Below, one piece after another: positions 11,701 through 22,119 of a stretch of DNA of 64,000 nucleotides (its first letter is position 1; each line of letters opens with the position of its first letter). Source of the stretch: Tachypleus tridentatus (lineage: Eukaryota > Arthropoda > Merostomata > Xiphosura > Limulidae); contig NC_134834.1 of the NCBI RefSeq assembly GCF_004210375.1, positions 38,034,264 through 38,098,263 on the forward strand, given 5' to 3'. The notes below the pieces were generated by a model, which had not been told where the DNA came from, did not search any database, and saw only the letters and a list, made by a program, of their open reading frames with translations. Both the position numbers and the translations under genes were made by a program.

Positions 11701-11980
11701 ATACATGTATATATCTGTAGTTAATTTCTTGATAATTTTACTTTCAACATCTTTCTTTTAAGCCTGAAATATTTGAGTTTTAACGACTTATATTGTTAAA
11801 ACGGGGAAAACTATGCAATAGAATTAGTCGAGTCCGAGAGACCGATACTGTTAAAAACTCTTAGAAACCACGTCTTAGACTTCGTAACCTGCAAAACACT
11901 AGTTGCTTTATTTCTCCACTGCACTTTGAACTTAAATAACGGTACGTGATTACATTTTATTAAGATTTCGATAAGTCAAC

Positions 11981-12424
11981 ATGTCAATTTTATTAAAGAT
12001 AAATGATGTGCTATCATCAGCCATAGTTGTACTAGTGGTAACACAAGAAATATTGCCGCTAGTTGAAGTTGTTAATGCTCGCAATATTCGTAAGGATGGC
12101 CAGGTTGTATTTGATATTGGGAAACATCTTCTCTGAGATCCTATTTATAATGATGGTTATGCAGATGAAAGAGGAAGGGATGATGAGACTACTTTTCGCT
12201 CAATAATAAAAACTGTATCAGATGATCCAGGAGTCAAAGTGTCAAGGCTTCTTCCAATAAAATATCTGCCAGAAGCAAGACCAAGTCCTCTAGTAAATTA
12301 TCCACCTCATCATCTTGAGGCCGCGAGTAATAACAAACAGTACGGTCGTTTTCAATTTAAGAAAGAAAATAGAATCCCACAAGTTATTTCACCAATTAGT
12401 AAGGAACCAGATATAAGAAGTTAA
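11981..12424 (+). pseudogene. Secreted-peptide-like ORF with one internal TGA
   Basis: ATG at 11981 sits in an arthropod-type context (GTCAAC-ATG), with an in-frame TAA just upstream (11972). The frame runs 147 codons to TAA at 12422, interrupted only by TGA at 12134-12136 (codon 52). The first ~33 residues resemble a signal peptide: MSILLKIN, then a hydrophobic SSAIVVLVV core and a small-residue end (VVNA). The rest is polar and charged, rich in proline, lysine and arginine, with dibasic sites (KK near the C-terminus) and no cysteines. This is compatible with a prohormone-like or other secreted protein, but I recognise no family. TGA could be a CGA-to-TGA transition, a sequence error or read-through. 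A truncated SINE begins 11 bp downstream. Confidence 0.45.
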
Positions 12425-12434
12425 ATAAAAAGTT

Positions 12435-12575
12435 AATAAAAGAGTAGCTCAAGAGTTGGCGGTGGGTAGTGATGACTAGCTGCCTTCCCTCTAGTCTTAC
12501 ACAGCTAAATTAGGGACGGCTAGCGAAGATAGCTCTCGTATAGCTTTGCGCGAAATTCTAAAACCAAAGCACAAC
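12435..12575 (+). repeat. SINE family A, 5'-truncated
   Basis: Only the downstream half is present: 'gagtagctcaagagttggcggtgggtagtgatgactagctgcc' through 'gcgcgaaattctaaaacc'. The tRNA-like head is missing, as expected for incomplete reverse transcription. Confidence 0.9.
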
Positions 12576-15039
12576 AAATAAACCTTTTCTTTTAAAATGG
12601 TTAAGCTATTCTCTTTGAGTAGTACAAATGGTTGGTCAGGTGAATTTGGATAAAGTGTGCTACAACGATTGAACAACAACTGATAAATCAGATATTCCGG
12701 TTACAAAACTCAAGTAGAGGATTGGAGTAGGTTTAGTACTTATTCTATGTGTTAATATTCTTGTATTTCTAACGTTTATTTCGGAAATGTCTGATGATAT
12801 TTCACTAATGTTAATATCACAAATATTGATATTCGTACGCATTTAATTCTTCTAGTTCGAAGAGTTTACATAATTATAGACAATAATTGCTCAAAATATG
12901 TGACAAGGAATAAAGAATAATCAGCACAACTAGACAAATGCTACAAATTTATACAGTTTTGAACTCCAACTCGAGATCTATGGTTATTTTAACAGAAAAG
13001 CAGTAGTTAAAAAAACAAAATTCACACACTCCACTTCTTCCTTCACTAAAAAGAAGGAGTTTTAAGTAATAAAGAAGAGAAAAATGCCAGATGAATTACA
13101 CATTCCACTTGTCTGGATTTTACGATTTCTTAGCACCTACTGAGCACGAGTTCGATGCCGAAAAAATATATGTATATATAAATAACTCAGTGATGAATGA
13201 GGACCGTGTGTAGATTCGTGATAAGTGTTATAAGCTATGGTTCGGAGGTTCAAATTTGAAATAGTAATAGGCTGCAATACACATTTCGCACTTTTAACTG
13301 TGGCGAAGTTATAACTGTTACAACCAATCCTGCTATCCGACTAAGAGTAACCGTTTATACAGCACGTGCTACTATCTAGTTGCCCCCCACCCATCTCTTT
13401 AATAGTTTGAATTTAGCGATAATTATGCCCGAGTCTTGTCATTTTTAAATGACATTTTAAATCCATATATCACACGAGACTATTCAGCAGTTAGAGATTA
13501 AGGATGGTTATGCTTGAACTGTGGGTTCTTTTACCTGAGTTTTTAAATCCACGTATCACATAAATTACTACTCAGGTTGAAAATACGAAATAAAGTTTCT
13601 GAACTGTACATTTTGATCAATTTTATTAAAATCACTTCACTCAGAATTAGGTTTATGGCTTTATATCAATATCAGTTTATTTATTTTATTACTAAGTTGT
13701 TTATCATTAACCTTGTGCAATAAGTGAGCGAAAATGCCCTGAAGGACAATGACGTTATATCACATTGTTTTGTCGCATTGGCACTTAATAGCTAAATCCA
13801 CAAGAACATCTTGTGGTTTTAACATTCGAAAAGTTTTACTTATGACACTTGGTATTGTACATTAGGCACTTAGATGTTTACGATCCCACAGACAGACTTG
13901 CCACATTTTCTAAGTGTACTGGTTAAAAATAAGAAAACCAGTCATTTTAAGATATTTAAATAAAGAAGATGCTTACCCAAATCAATCACATTGTAACATA
14001 CGATTAGAAGATTTTCCAAATGGTTTCGACAAATACTGAGACATTTGAGTACAAACTGATTCGTCTGTACTCACATATATAAATAACTTGGCTGCAATCT
14101 ATCATCGTAAACAATGCAATAAACATGTTGCTCAGCTTGCAAATATACAAATGTTGATCGATATAAAACATTATAGAGTTTAATAAAACCGAATCCCATC
14201 AGTTGATTGTTGTTTTTTTTAAAGAAAATAAAACATTCGATGCAACAATGAAATTGCTGGTAGTGTTCACGTTTTGCTAAAACGTAAACCAAAATTGAAT
14301 TTCTCACGGTAACCTAACAGCATCATCAAGAAAACACTGTTGAAAGATGTAACCCAAGTTAAACTTTCCAAGGTAACCAAGAGGAAGTGTTGTCGTGGAA
14401 ACATCTGTAATTGCTGAAACCTTATACATTAGTTAAGGAAAGTATTGTATGCTCATTTTGATACGTCAGTAAACCACCACTCATGCTTGGATCTGTTTTC
14501 TGGAATTTGAAAACTTCATAGTAGTGACCTATTTATAATGCAAAAGAAAAGAAGTAATTACTATACCAGTTGAAAATGAACATACATACGTTACTCCTCA
14601 CCGAGGTAGCTCTATTTTACTGCATATTTGAAATTTTAGTACTTCTATAAGGATAATAAGAATATATACACCTAATCATATACATGAAAACACCTCAATA
14701 AATGATAAGAATACGATTTAAAAACATACTTAAAATATTAGTAAATATGAAACATTTTAATGTTTTAAGTGTGATATCACATTTTTTCTTTATGAACTAA
14801 TTATATTGCAATATCTTTGTTTTAGGCGCAAAGTTGTACCTTGGGTTGCCTCTACTGTTTTTACCGTAAGAATTCAACCCTGAATTTCATTAGACCTCAA
14901 GCTTATCACTCAGACACCGAAGGGTTGAAAATTACTCAAAAAATATGGATATGGATATTGAAAAGTATAAAACGACTATTAAACAGTACGCAATAAATAC
15001 ACAGATATAAGTATAACTAAATACTTTGTTTATTGTAAA
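12576..15039. other. Gene-free stretch with one SINE A relic
   Basis: A worn SINE family A (+) is recognisable at about 13215-13440 ('ttaactgtggcgaagttataactgttacaaccaatcctgct'). No exon is supported. The 60- to 78-codon minus-strand frames at 12497-12842 and 14071-14307 lack recognisable domains. Confidence 0.5.
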
Positions 15040-15150
15040 CGGCAGAGATACACAATGGTCTGTCTGTTCTGCAAACTGCATGTTTGTAAATCAGATGTTT
15101 TTTAGCGTTATAAGCCCGTTTTACTTACCGCTGAGCAACTAGAGATATCC
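15040..15150 (-). repeat. SINE family B relic
   Basis: On the minus strand, 'ctagttgctcagcggtaagt' then 'gggcttataacgctaaaaaacatctg' matches the head of family B. The tail is worn. Confidence 0.55.
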
Positions 15151-15856
15151 AAAATTTTCGAAATGAAATCAACGATACATTCTCAAAATTGTCCCTCAGA
15201 TCAAAAATAAAAGTTACATATTCAGAAAAAACAAATCAAAATCTAAATGAAATTTATCAAACCAATCCATTGTCGAGCCAGTGACAAGTCTTCAAAACAA
15301 ACTATTTAACAATTATACTATTTGTTAGGAAAGTTAAAAAAAAAGTATAATTTTTAAAAGAAGATATATGTGAAAATAGCTATTAAAAGTGTTGGAGATA
15401 TCCTGTTAATCAGACACAATCCAAAAACAGAGATCATAAACGAGTCAGCATGTAACGAATATCAAATACAGGCTAGATTTGGAGTTCTAAAAACTAATAT
15501 AACCTACAAAGTCCTAAAACCTTCTGTTATTCGCTGTCAGTAGTGGTTGTGGGAATGGGTTGTTACTCCTAAGCATCACAGTGATAATTTATAATTTGTG
15601 TTACTTAGAAAAAAAGAAAAAAAGATTTCGAATAAGTAAGCACTCCAACCATGACCTTATAAGACAAGTATAAAACACTTTCTTAGACGTACTTAGGTAT
15701 TTTAGTAACAAGTGAGCTTACTTTACAGCAAAATGAGTAGATACATAAATAAAACTACAGGGAAAATATTTTATTTGACCCAACTATTTTAATCGACGTA
15801 TAATAATAATAATAAAATTTATTTCCATCCATTTCACAATTTGTTTAGCCTAACAT

Positions 15857-16122
15857 GGCCCGGCATGGTCAGGTGGTTAAGGTGCTCGACTCAGAATGTA
15901 TCAGGTTCGAACCCCCATCGCACCAAATATGCTCGCCCTTTCAGCTGTGGGAGCGTTATAATGTAACAGTCAATTCCACTATTCGTCTATAAAAGAGTAG
16001 CCCAAGAGTTGGCGGTGGGTGGTGACGACTAGCTGCCTTTCCTCTAGTCTTACACTACTAAATTAGGGACGGATAGAGCAGATAGCCCTCGTGTAGCTTT
16101 GCGCGAAATTCAAACAAAACCA
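15857..16122 (+). repeat. SINE family A, full length
   Basis: Starts GGCCCGGCATGGTCAGGTGG, has the B box GGTTCGAACCC, the family body, and ends 'gcgcgaaattcaaacaaaac'. It is one of the best preserved copies in the window and abuts the mariner relic. Confidence 0.93.
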
Positions 16123-16186
16123 ATCTTGTGTCAAGTGTGCGTAAATAATAGTAATAATAATAATTTTTCATTTGCTTAAGGACATT

Positions 16187-16880
16187 TCAATCCTACCAAA
16201 AGGAACATATTTGTTATTAGCATCAATGTCTTCCATCTATTCTCTTAATGTAGTGTAAACCAACCAGTTATTACACCACCTTTATCCCACCAAACACTAA
16301 ACAAAACCTTTCTAGGGTGTAGATTCGCTTTTGGCTGTGGTGTAGCTGGTTCTCCTGCACTAACCCACTGTCAGTGGTGCTTAACATTTTGATAAAATAC
16401 CCATTTCTCATCTCCATGCACTGGACGATTCAAAAACAAAGCCTGAAGTTCACAAGGGTGAAGAAATGTACAGATATCTACTCGTTCTCTCAGATTATCA
16501 GCTGACAACTCATGTAGTACAGATTTCCCAACTTTGAAACTCTACCAAGTTGCTAAAAATTTCAATGGACAATGGAAAGAGATGAATTGAGTTTTGGGGT
16601 TAATTCTTGTACAATTACAGCACAATTCTCCTCAAATGTTGTTAGAAGAAGGTCATTATCAAACTCAACAGGGCGACCAGTGCAAGCTGCATATGTCAAA
16701 TTGCATATGTCACCAGTTCTAATCTTATTGAACCATCTTTAACACTTCCTCACATTCAGAATGAACATTGCCGTTCACCTCTTGTATGCTTCATGTAACT
16801 TCGGTAGCACTTTTCCCATTTCTGAACTCGTAAAACATTATACGCCTTACACAATATACGATAACACTACGTAAAAATTT
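16187..16880 (-). pseudogene. mariner transposase relic
   Basis: The minus strand, read in several frames, gives mariner (DD34D) transposase in order. An N-terminal piece (MFYEFRNGKSATEV) lies at about 16800-16860. Then come WFNKIRTGD and GRPVEFDNDLL (about 16640-16740), then 'LGKSVLHELSADNLRERVDI', then FLNRPVHGDEKWVFYQNVK (16384-16440), which holds the first catalytic Asp. QWVSAGEPATPQPKANLHP and KVLFSVWWDKGGVI follow (about 16270-16370). The part carrying the remaining catalytic Asp residues is missing or unrecognisable. Stops and frameshifts show that it is dead. I could not define terminal inverted repeats. Confidence 0.85.
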
Positions 16881-17203
16881 TTTACTTTTTCTTGTTCCTG
16901 GGCAGAAAGTGTTATTTCCCAATTGCTCATGCCTAAAGTAAATGGAAAAGATGTATTTTTTCAAACTTTGCTTTTGTAACCTGGATAATGAAATTTTCAA
17001 ATTTACCCATTTTCCAGAATATTACAGGTAGATTCAGTGCTGAGTAACTAATAGAGAATTTTCTCGAACTTACAAGGATTTTGTAGAATGTTGTAGAACT
17101 TACGAGAATTTTATAGAACTTTCGATAGAGGGGCTCACCACTCACCACTTCAGTTTAGTTCTAGCTGCCTAAGTGAACACATAGACCTATCTGATTTTAT
17201 CAG

Positions 17204-17413
17204 AGGTGAAATCAAGAAGCTGCAAGCATTCTACAGACGCATTCTGCTATGTATGTGGCCAATTTATCAAGACAAGAGCGAAAAAGCACTCTGTGACAGC
17301 ATCTGCTAAAATGTGTGAAGCCTACAAGGCATATTTCGGCATGCCTGTCGGGGATCAAGACAAGCCCTGGGCACCTTATTTTACCTGCAAGTACTGCAGA
17401 GAAACTCTAGAAG
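17204..17413 (+). CDS. Exon A of a cysteine-rich multi-copy family protein
   Basis: This exon encodes about 69 residues containing KHSTDAFCYVCGQFIK, KMCEAYKAYFGMPVGDQDK, WAPYFTCKYCRETLEG: two CxxC pairs that probably bind zinc. I remember similar sequences as a large family of uncharacterised proteins repeated in arthropod genomes, with the order 'FCYICG...YHAYFG...LGDQDK.WAPH..C..C'. Function is unknown. The donor GTAAGA follows at 17414. A possible acceptor (TTTATCAG) ends at 17203, and no ATG lies upstream in frame within the exon, so the start is uncertain. It joins in phase to exon B at 17628. Confidence 0.6.
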
Positions 17414-17627
17414 GTAAGACGGGCAATTTTTGCTTACTTGAACAGTAAGATTTTATAATATACAAATTTTAGACCTTTTAAAATTTAAATATCTTTTAAT
17501 TTACTTTTTTAATTCCAATAGTATAGAAAAAATAACATAAAATATTTTGCATTAACCTCTTATACATTAGTTGTGGATTAAATAAATTTATTCTTCATAA
17601 TAGCAATTTTATTTTGCTCATTTGAAG

Positions 17628-18031
17628 GATGTTACAGAGGGGCAAAGAGAGCCATGAAGTTCGCTTTTCCAAGAATTTGGCGTGAACCCACTGACCACTC
17701 AAGCAATTGCTACTTATGCATGGTGGACCATTTCAAACGTCGGGCTGGCAAGAATGCATCTGCTATCATGTATCTGGACCTTCCCTCATCCATCGCCCCA
17801 GGGCCACACTGTCCTGTGCTCCCTGTACCCACTCCACCAAAGAGAAAGCAGCCATCCTCAGAAGAGAGCAGGAAATCAGAAGAGGTTGTAGACATTGAAG
17901 ATTCAGATTACAATTTCAGAGGTGCAGCTGGTGAGAGAAATCCATACTACCCCAACCAAGGAGACCTGAATGACTTGATCAGAGATCTTAGTCTAACAAA
18001 GTCGAATGCCGAGACTATATTTGGGGGCTGA
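17628..18031 (+). CDS. Exon B of the same cysteine-rich family, shortened C-terminus
   Basis: After acceptor TTTGAAG (ending 17627) the frame continues from exon A, the split glycine codon being restored. It reads AMKFAFPRIWREPTDHSSNC, a third cysteine pair (CYLC), 'YLDLPSSIAPGPHCPVLPVP', an acidic serine-rich stretch (EESRKSEEVVDIEDSDYNF), then GDLNDLIRDLSLTKSNAE and TGA at 18029. In the family as I recall it, this last motif continues for some residues ('AELLGSRL'-like), so this copy seems frameshifted or truncated after AET. Exons A and B together give about 203 codons. Whether this is a live host gene or one copy of a mobile family is open. Confidence 0.6.
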
Positions 18032-19009
18032 TACATGAAAATGATTTACATTATAGTCGCAAGTCTCGAAAAACTACTCACTTCTAAACATTTTTGTTCA
18101 TTTTTGTACATCTTTAGTATAAATACATGTGAATCTTAATTCATATGTTGTTTTATTTAGACATTATGTAAATGAAAATGTGCAAATTTGCCAGTATTTA
18201 CTACTCTCTACCAGCTTACCGTCACGAATTGAATACTTTCGTGTGTATAGTGACATAATGCTATACTATTAATGCCATGTGGTGGTAAATATATATTTAT
18301 TTTTTCATCATTTGGGGTTAATGCTTTTTTATTAACTTTATTGACAAATCATACTTTTGATTTGAATTACAGAATAGTATTTCTATAAATACATGTGAAA
18401 TCTCAATTTTTAGAAGCGAAATTACCTCAATATAATATTTTTTAAAAGCATTACAATAAATAAGATTCCATGAATAGGTATTTTCTTCATTTTCAAATAC
18501 TTTTATTTCATTATCACCCTTTTTTGATATAAGTAGCATTTGATGGAACTAGACTCTAAATTTGCCTTGATGAAGAAAGACCCACCTTTTGAAATAGCTC
18601 ATGTTACAGGGGTTTTATTTAATACCTATCAGACTTCTTGAACCTATGTGTTTTTCTAACATAATGAATTTTCGTAACTATAAAATTATAACTGTTGATT
18701 CCTTCAATAAGAATATTATTATTCACCAAAATTTCATAAAATGTAAAATTTATGTTCAAATTATCCATATAATGTTATGTTGCAGCATTGTTTTCTACAG
18801 AAGATGACTAACATTTATAATTTTATTATTTTTCAGTGTTTTTTCATTTATAAATTATTTTCTAAATAATGTATTTTTCTCTCAGCTTCTGTACTAATAT
18901 CGTTAAGTATTTTAATGTTTTTACTTTTTCAGTAATAACTTTATCAATTGACTCTTACGATTTTTCTTTCAAATTTACTTATAATACCTTCTAATATATC
19001 TACATGCTT
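18032..19009. other. AT-rich gene-free stretch
   Basis: Nothing recognisable is present. The short frames at 18318-18539 (-) and 18601-18807 (+) are rich in AT-encoded residues and lack motifs. Confidence 0.5.
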
Positions 19010-19140
19010 TTGTCCTCCGTTGGCACAGCGGTATATCTGCGGACTTACACTGCTAGAAATCGGGTTTCCATACCCATGGTGGGCAGAACACAGATAAACT
19101 TTTGTGTAGCTTTGTGCATAATAACGAAACAAACCACAAG
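19010..19140 (+). repeat. SINE family B, good copy
   Basis: The tRNA-like head CGTTGGCACAGCGGTATATC, 'gcggacttacactgctagaa', B-box-like GGGTTTCCATACCC and tail 'ttttgtgtagctttgtgcataataac' match the minus-strand copy at 4748-4872. Confidence 0.8.
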
Positions 19141-19214
19141 CATTTTTAAACTGCACCAATTTGTTTGTAATTAAGGCTAAAGCTATACAATGGGTTATGC
19201 CCATCACGGGTATA

Positions 19215-19490
19215 GTTTGTTTGTTTTAGAATTTCGCACAAAGCTACTCGAGGGCTATCTGTGCTAGCCGTCCTTAATTTAGCAGTGTAAGACTAGAGGG
19301 AAAGCAGCTAGTCATCACCACCCACCGCCAACTCTTGGGCTACTCTTTTACCAACGAATAGTGGGATTGACCGTCACATTATAACGCCCCCACGGTTGGG
19401 AGGACGAGCATGTTTGGCGCGACGCGGGCGCGAACCCGTGACCCTCAGATTACGAGTCGCACGCCTTAACCCACCCGGCCATGCCGGGCC
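19215..19490 (-). repeat. SINE family A, full length and well preserved
   Basis: Minus-strand copy from tail (gtttgttttagaatttcgc) to head (complement of GGCCCGGCATGGCCGGGTGG at 19490). The B box GGTTCGCGCCC has changed from GGTTCGAATCC. The CpG content is higher than in other copies, which suggests a relatively young insertion. Confidence 0.95.
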
Positions 19491-19514
19491 AAATCGGTTT
19501 GGAAACGTATGAAT

Positions 19515-19775
19515 GTGTATGTGTTTTCTTATAGTAAAGCAACATTGGGCTATCTGCTCAGTCCACCGCGGAAAATAGAACTCCCTGATTTTAGGGTTAT
19601 AAATTCATATACTTACAGCTGTACTAGTGGAGGGCGGTTTTGCAATGATTCCCTTGATTTTAATGCGTAGGTTTTATTTTATTCTGTTGTACAGATTGAT
19701 GCTGTTAGGTGAATGTGTGTGTGTTTTCTTATAACAAAGCCACATTGAACTAACTGCTGAGTCCACCGTGCTATT
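19515..19775 (-). repeat. Two tRNA-derived SINE fragments (third type)
   Basis: At 19515-19640 the minus strand reads a tRNA-like unit ending '...gtggactgagcagatagccc' then 'ttgctttactataagaaaac'. A partial second copy is at 19712-19775 ('gtgtgtgttttcttataacaaagccac'). A fragment of the same type is at 5440-5520. Confidence 0.65.
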
Positions 19776-20118
19776 AGATTTATAAAGAATTCTCAAAGTT
19801 ATTTCCAACTATGGATAATATTCTACTAATATTTATACTCTTGAATTAACAATACACTTTTTATTTCTAATTACACAATAAGGATATTTCATTACATTAT
19901 TCTTTTTTATTAAAACAAATTAATTTAATTTATTTAAATTAGTAGCACAACTACTACATGAGGCTTTATTAAGTTTTTTAATCATTATTTTCAACAAAAC
20001 TTTTAATTTAATCAGCTAAGTCGTTAATTTTAAATTATATTTTTATTCTTGTTTATATTTCCCAAATTTGTGACTGATGGTCATACTTTTGATGTTACTC
20101 AGTTAGTAAATTTTTCTG

Positions 20119-20328
20119 CTAAATATATTTTAGTCTACTTATTAATTTGTACAACCAGTTATCATAAATGGAAACACTGAAGGCTTGTGCGGAGAAAGTT
20201 AAAAAAGTGAGTCTGGGATTCACCCTGTATATTTTTAATTTATTTTTTTTACTATCATAATTGTCATAAATAGCGTGAGTAAGATTTTTATACTCTAATA
20301 CATCGGCTACATCATTTCCTTTAAACAA
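20119..20328 (-). pseudogene. BRO-N-like domain remnant (virus-like)
   Basis: The 69-codon frame begins FKGNDVADVLEYKNLTHAIY, close to the BRO family N-terminal signature (F-K/G-K-DVA-LGY-x-x-AI). After NPRLTF comes a worn stretch that could correspond to the later 'YxLI..SK' motif (YKLISRLK). BRO-N domains are typical of large DNA viruses and of phage- or Polinton-related elements and are probably DNA-binding. The frame is not full length, and no C-terminal domain is visible. It lies in very AT-rich DNA, 0.6 kb from the Polinton-like remnant on the opposite strand, so the two may come from one inserted element. Confidence 0.5.
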
Positions 20329-20939
20329 GAATTACTGTTTTAATCTAAAATGAAGGATAGATTCTTGTAACTAAATATCAATTTTTTTACATTTAAAAGT
20401 ATTTCTATTTATTTAGAAACTTTTCTATTAATATAGCCTAATTTTTACAAGACGAACATATTAAGGCAAATGTGTGAATTTTCAAATTAATGGATTCAAG
20501 TGAAATTTTTATAATTATCATTATATTCTATTAGTTTTAATTTCTAATAGTATTTAAATAAACCTTTTCCATATTTTGTCGGTTTTTTATCTGATTTAAT
20601 TTCTTTTACTTCATTTTAAACATGTAAATAATCTCAGATCTTTCTAACAAAAAATGAATAATTTATTTTTTACTCTTATAAAATATATCATGTTTTTATT
20701 ATGAAGTATATCATTTTAAATTTTACTTTAGAATAAGGTTTCTTGCATAGATTATAACAATAACTGTATATATTATTGAAAATTCCCATTTTTAACACAT
20801 ACAACAGAGTTTTGGTGTTATTTGTAATTTTTAACTATACATATATTAATTTTTAAAAATTGTTCAAACTCACTAAAAATATTCATTAATTAATAAATTA
20901 TAAAATTTGTTTATGTTAATAAAAATCTCTGAAAATAAA

Positions 20940-22035
20940 CGGAGGAATTTAAAATGTAGTGTCTGTAAAGATGAAAAAGCCTTTCAACGTGTTTAATAAA
21001 AATAATCAAACCGAAGACGGTCTTAGGTCTTGGTGTAAAAAATGTGTTATTTATTATTACAGCAAAACTAAAAATAAGAGATATGAGAAAGTGTAATGTG
21101 AATATGGATTAAAAGTCTTTAAATCACACCTTGAAGAATTCAAGAAACGTTCTACTCATGGAAATGAGAATTAGGACCATATTAATAAAAAGGTTTTAAA
21201 TAATAAATAGAGCTAACACTTCCATCTAAAACTATAAGGTCAAAAGACTTTGTTAAAATAAAATAATATAAGGAAATTTCTAAATTTAGGAAAGATGATT
21301 TAATAAAATATCTTATCGATAAAATTCAAATATAAATATTAGCTTCAAACTACGAGTTAAAAAAGATTTAATTACTAAACCGAAGAAATGTAGACATAAA
21401 CAAATAAAATACTATGAATGTTCTTATCGAAAGCAAGAAGAAATAGAAGAAAGTTTATTCCAAACTAAAAATGAAATAATTCTAAATTCGACTAATTTAG
21501 AAGACTACGATGGAGACGTTGTTCATAAACTTTTAAGAGAAATGACTGGGTTTGAAGCGAAAGAATGAGCCTCAGATAAAGTAATAAGTTTAGCCCTTCG
21601 AATCAGTGTATATAATTCATTAAGATGTTCATAATATGTTGAATTACCTTAAAAAATACAAGATAAAAACTATGACAAACATCAAAAATGAAGATCAGCA
21701 ATTTTTCATGTATTGCATATCAACATATTTGCATCCAGTAGACAAAAGAAAATTACAACCCAGAACAAGTCAGTAATTATAACAAACCAGAACATCTGAA
21801 AGGTAGTAAACAAGAACTCAAAGGAATTAATTCTTCGATTGCTGTAAATAATATTTCAAATTTTGAAAAGAAAATGAAAGCATTAGCAATAAATTTATAC
21901 AACTATTACGAAAAATGTAATATTTATCCATTAAGTATAACTGAAAATAAACGAGAGCAGCACATTAACTTTTTATATGTAAAAGATAAAAGTTCAGACA
22001 GTATTACACAGCAACTGGTTTATCGTGAGTTATAA
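20940..22035 (+). pseudogene. Polinton/virus-like remnant: zinc-finger-like and pre-polymerase sequence
   Basis: Several plus-strand frames with many stops read in order. A CxxC...CKKC segment (CSVCKDEKAF, then GLRSWCKKC) lies at about 20955-21050. A second cysteine-rich patch (KCRHKQIKYYECSYRK) is at about 21390-21435. At about 21660-21800 the sequence reads KIQDKNYD, then TNIKNEDQQFFMYCI and TYLHPVDK. KGINSSIAVNNISNFEKK and KCNIYPLSITENK follow at 21820-21960. The last blocks resemble the segment upstream of the protein-primed type B DNA polymerase of Polinton/Maverick and related virus-like elements ('NxDxxCFxWSILxxLHP...Y...INFPV...I.KFE...IYPLRIT'). No polymerase active site is present. 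The remnant is heavily decayed and AT-rich, and the assignment rests on remembered family patterns. Confidence 0.5.
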
Positions 22036-22119
22036 TGATATAACTAACTGATGTTAAGTTAGAATAATTGACTAAATATAATATTATCATAATGTTTTAG
22101 AAAGATATTCATGGAAGTA

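Noticed and set aside
19010..19085. tRNA-like sequences considered as tRNA genes (also the heads of all SINE copies)
   Set aside because: Each is followed by the same non-tRNA body and tail and has mismatched stems, so they are SINE heads rather than functional tRNA genes.
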